DNA of 64,000 nucleotides from Bremia lactucae. Taxonomy: Eukaryota; Oomycota; Peronosporomycetes; Peronosporales; Peronosporaceae. Every line of letters starts with the position of its first letter. The stretch's first letter is position 1. The notes under the pieces were generated by a model. It worked only from the letters and a program-made list of their open reading frames with translations. It ran no database searches and was not told where the DNA came from. Positions 62,872 through 64,000 of this stretch are shown here, piece after piece. Location of the stretch: positions 456,365 through 520,364 of the forward strand of contig NC_090610.1 of NCBI RefSeq assembly GCF_004359215.1. The letters run 5' to 3'. A program made the translations under genes and the position numbers.

Positions 62872-63405
62872 ATTCTTCATCGATGCCTTTTCCGGCATCG
62901 GTGGTACATTTGTAAACGGGCAAAGGATGTCAAACTTTGTTCCAAGCTTGGACAGTCTTTGTACATAATGTACAAAACATAGACCGTGAGGTTTGGCTTG
63001 ACAAGCTAGATTTTTTACATGAACGGCTCGAGAAACAAACCGTAGTCGGTGCACGCTATAAGTTGCACCGTTCGTCTATTCCTTGCCTTTCGCGGGGGGA
63101 GTCATGCCCATGCTGATTTAAGGGTGCAGGTCATGCCCCTAAGGAAGCATTTTCCCTTAAAGATTCTCATTGGAGGACTCTCATCTCTTACAAGATGCGT
63201 CAAGAAATTGAGAACCTCCTATCCTTTCCCGAGTGTGGGAAGCGCTCTTTCTCCGCTGGACTTTCTGCCGAGGAGGATAGACTCGTCGTACTGCAAGACG
63301 AGACCCGGAGGGTCCAACATCAGCTGGGAATGAGGCTACCAATTATCATGCGAGGGTGGATACCATCGCCAACGAGCGAGATAACTTTCTCCCCAAACTT
63401 TTGAA
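62872..63405 (+). pseudogene. aORF1b middle part, inverted segment
   Basis: Plus strand: QAWTVFVHNVQNIDREVWLD, RLEKQTVVGARYKLHRSSIP, GESCPC, KMRQEIENLLSFPECGKRSF, QHQLGNEATNYHARVDTIA-like. This is the middle of aORF1 (compare QAWSAFIRNVKDIGRDAWLQ) but on the plus strand, while both neighbours of the same protein are on the minus strand. An in-place inversion of about 530 bp. Confidence 0.75.
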
Positions 63406-64000
63406 GCCTATATGAGTCGAATAACGGAATATGATATTGATCGTTAATCATACCACACCAACGCATTAGGTTTCCCTTAAAGGCAACCAAGGCCTCTTTT
63501 CAGGAGCGAACCGCAACGTATTGCGATCCCTTTCCTGTTGGATCATAGTAGCGTTAACGCTTACTTGGCCCTGGGAGCGATCCCTAAAATCACTCCTATC
63601 CTGGTGATGCTAACTAGCGTCACCAGCAGAACTCTTCCCTTCGCAACCACTTAGGTTCTGGTGACGATACTAACGTCAGAAGAGTGGTCATCGCCCACGG
63701 AGTCATCTGATGATGACTTCCGACAAAAGCGGACCGACAAATTGAACAATCTCGTCACCACCTCTCTGGTTGTCCCGTTAGAACCCAAAGGTTTAACGAA
63801 CTCAACCCCGGGTGATCCGACGGCCATTTCAGTAGACACTGAGTCGAGCGATGCCGGTGACTTGGTCCAGTCACCTACAATTGGTGTAACAGGTGACTTG
63901 TCACCGTCACCTCCAATGGGAGTAGGAGGTGGGTATTCTCCGCAGTAGACGCATTAGCGTCTACTGAAACAGTTGCATTACCAACAGCTGCACTGATCTG
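63406..64000 (-). pseudogene. aORF1b N-terminal part, runs off the window
   Basis: Minus strand: GDKSPVTPIVGDWTKSPASL, VEFVKPLGSNGTTREVVTRL, SSSDDSVGDDHSSDVSI (63900-63660), then TLRFAPEKRPWLPLRET and INDQYHIPLFDSYRLQKFGE (63520-63390). Matches aORF1b at 41071-41648 and the block KKPWLLPEQLIN of aORF1. The start codon lies outside the window. Confidence 0.65.

Overview
The window looks like a repeat-choked piece of an oomycete genome (Phytophthora or downy-mildew type; the genus cannot be read from it). The signs are two chromodomain-bearing Ty3/Gypsy families in many broken copies, a single intact intronless gene with an oomycete-style initiator (TCATT then AAATTT) just before its ATG, and a host-gene fragment with a short 69-nt GTATGT...TAG intron. 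Almost everything else is nested, frameshifted retrotransposon. I use local names: Gyp1 (protease active site DCGA, RT box YFDD, gag knuckle CNRCQKLGHYAHEC), Gyp2 (protease DSGA, gag knuckle CFKCGKRGHMMARC), LTR-a and LTR-c (Gyp1 type, ends TGTAACGGGG...CCCCGTTACA), LTR-b (Gyp2) and R1 (a non-coding GTGTGGCTATACC repeat).

Layout. 1-3000: R1 repeats and a decayed RAD54-like gene containing a long perfect-stem palindrome. 3000-4300: unidentified sequence. 4340-8040: minus-strand Gyp1 relic. 8612-17080: minus-strand Gyp2 relic with two inverted internal pieces and a 1.7-kb tandem duplication. 17190-22895: plus-strand Gyp1 relic. 22896-28960: LTR-c, then a minus-strand Gyp1 relic. 29727-31154: host island, with an intact ZIP metal transporter and, divergent to it, a possible membrane-protein fragment. 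32285-41648: nested elements, including one arm of a large inverted repeat. 41791-46361: LTR fragments, a Gyp1 protease, an intron-bearing ALY/REF fragment and a tRNA-Pro-like gene. 46362-54644: Gyp1 pol plus the second inverted-repeat arm. 54645-59213: Gyp2 pol and two gag copies. 59214-60308: inverted copy of the tRNA block. 60328-64000: another Gyp1 relic.

How the parts fit. Both Gypsy families have an ordinary sense gag-pol (gag with CCHC knuckle, protease, RT, RNase H, integrase, chromodomain). Between the chromodomain and the polypurine tract/3' LTR, both also carry an extra long reading frame on the opposite strand (here aORF1 and aORF2). It starts about 117-142 bp inside the 3' LTR and ends in a coiled coil that overlaps the integrase tail, while its polar linker overlaps the chromodomain. 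The antisense codon phase is the same in every copy checked. This conserved antisense-overlap architecture is the most interesting signal in the window.

Several joins (100 N at 40971, single or double N at 14856, 42522 and 58067, an A15 run at 60313) fall exactly between repeat pieces, so parts of the large-scale structure may come from assembly.
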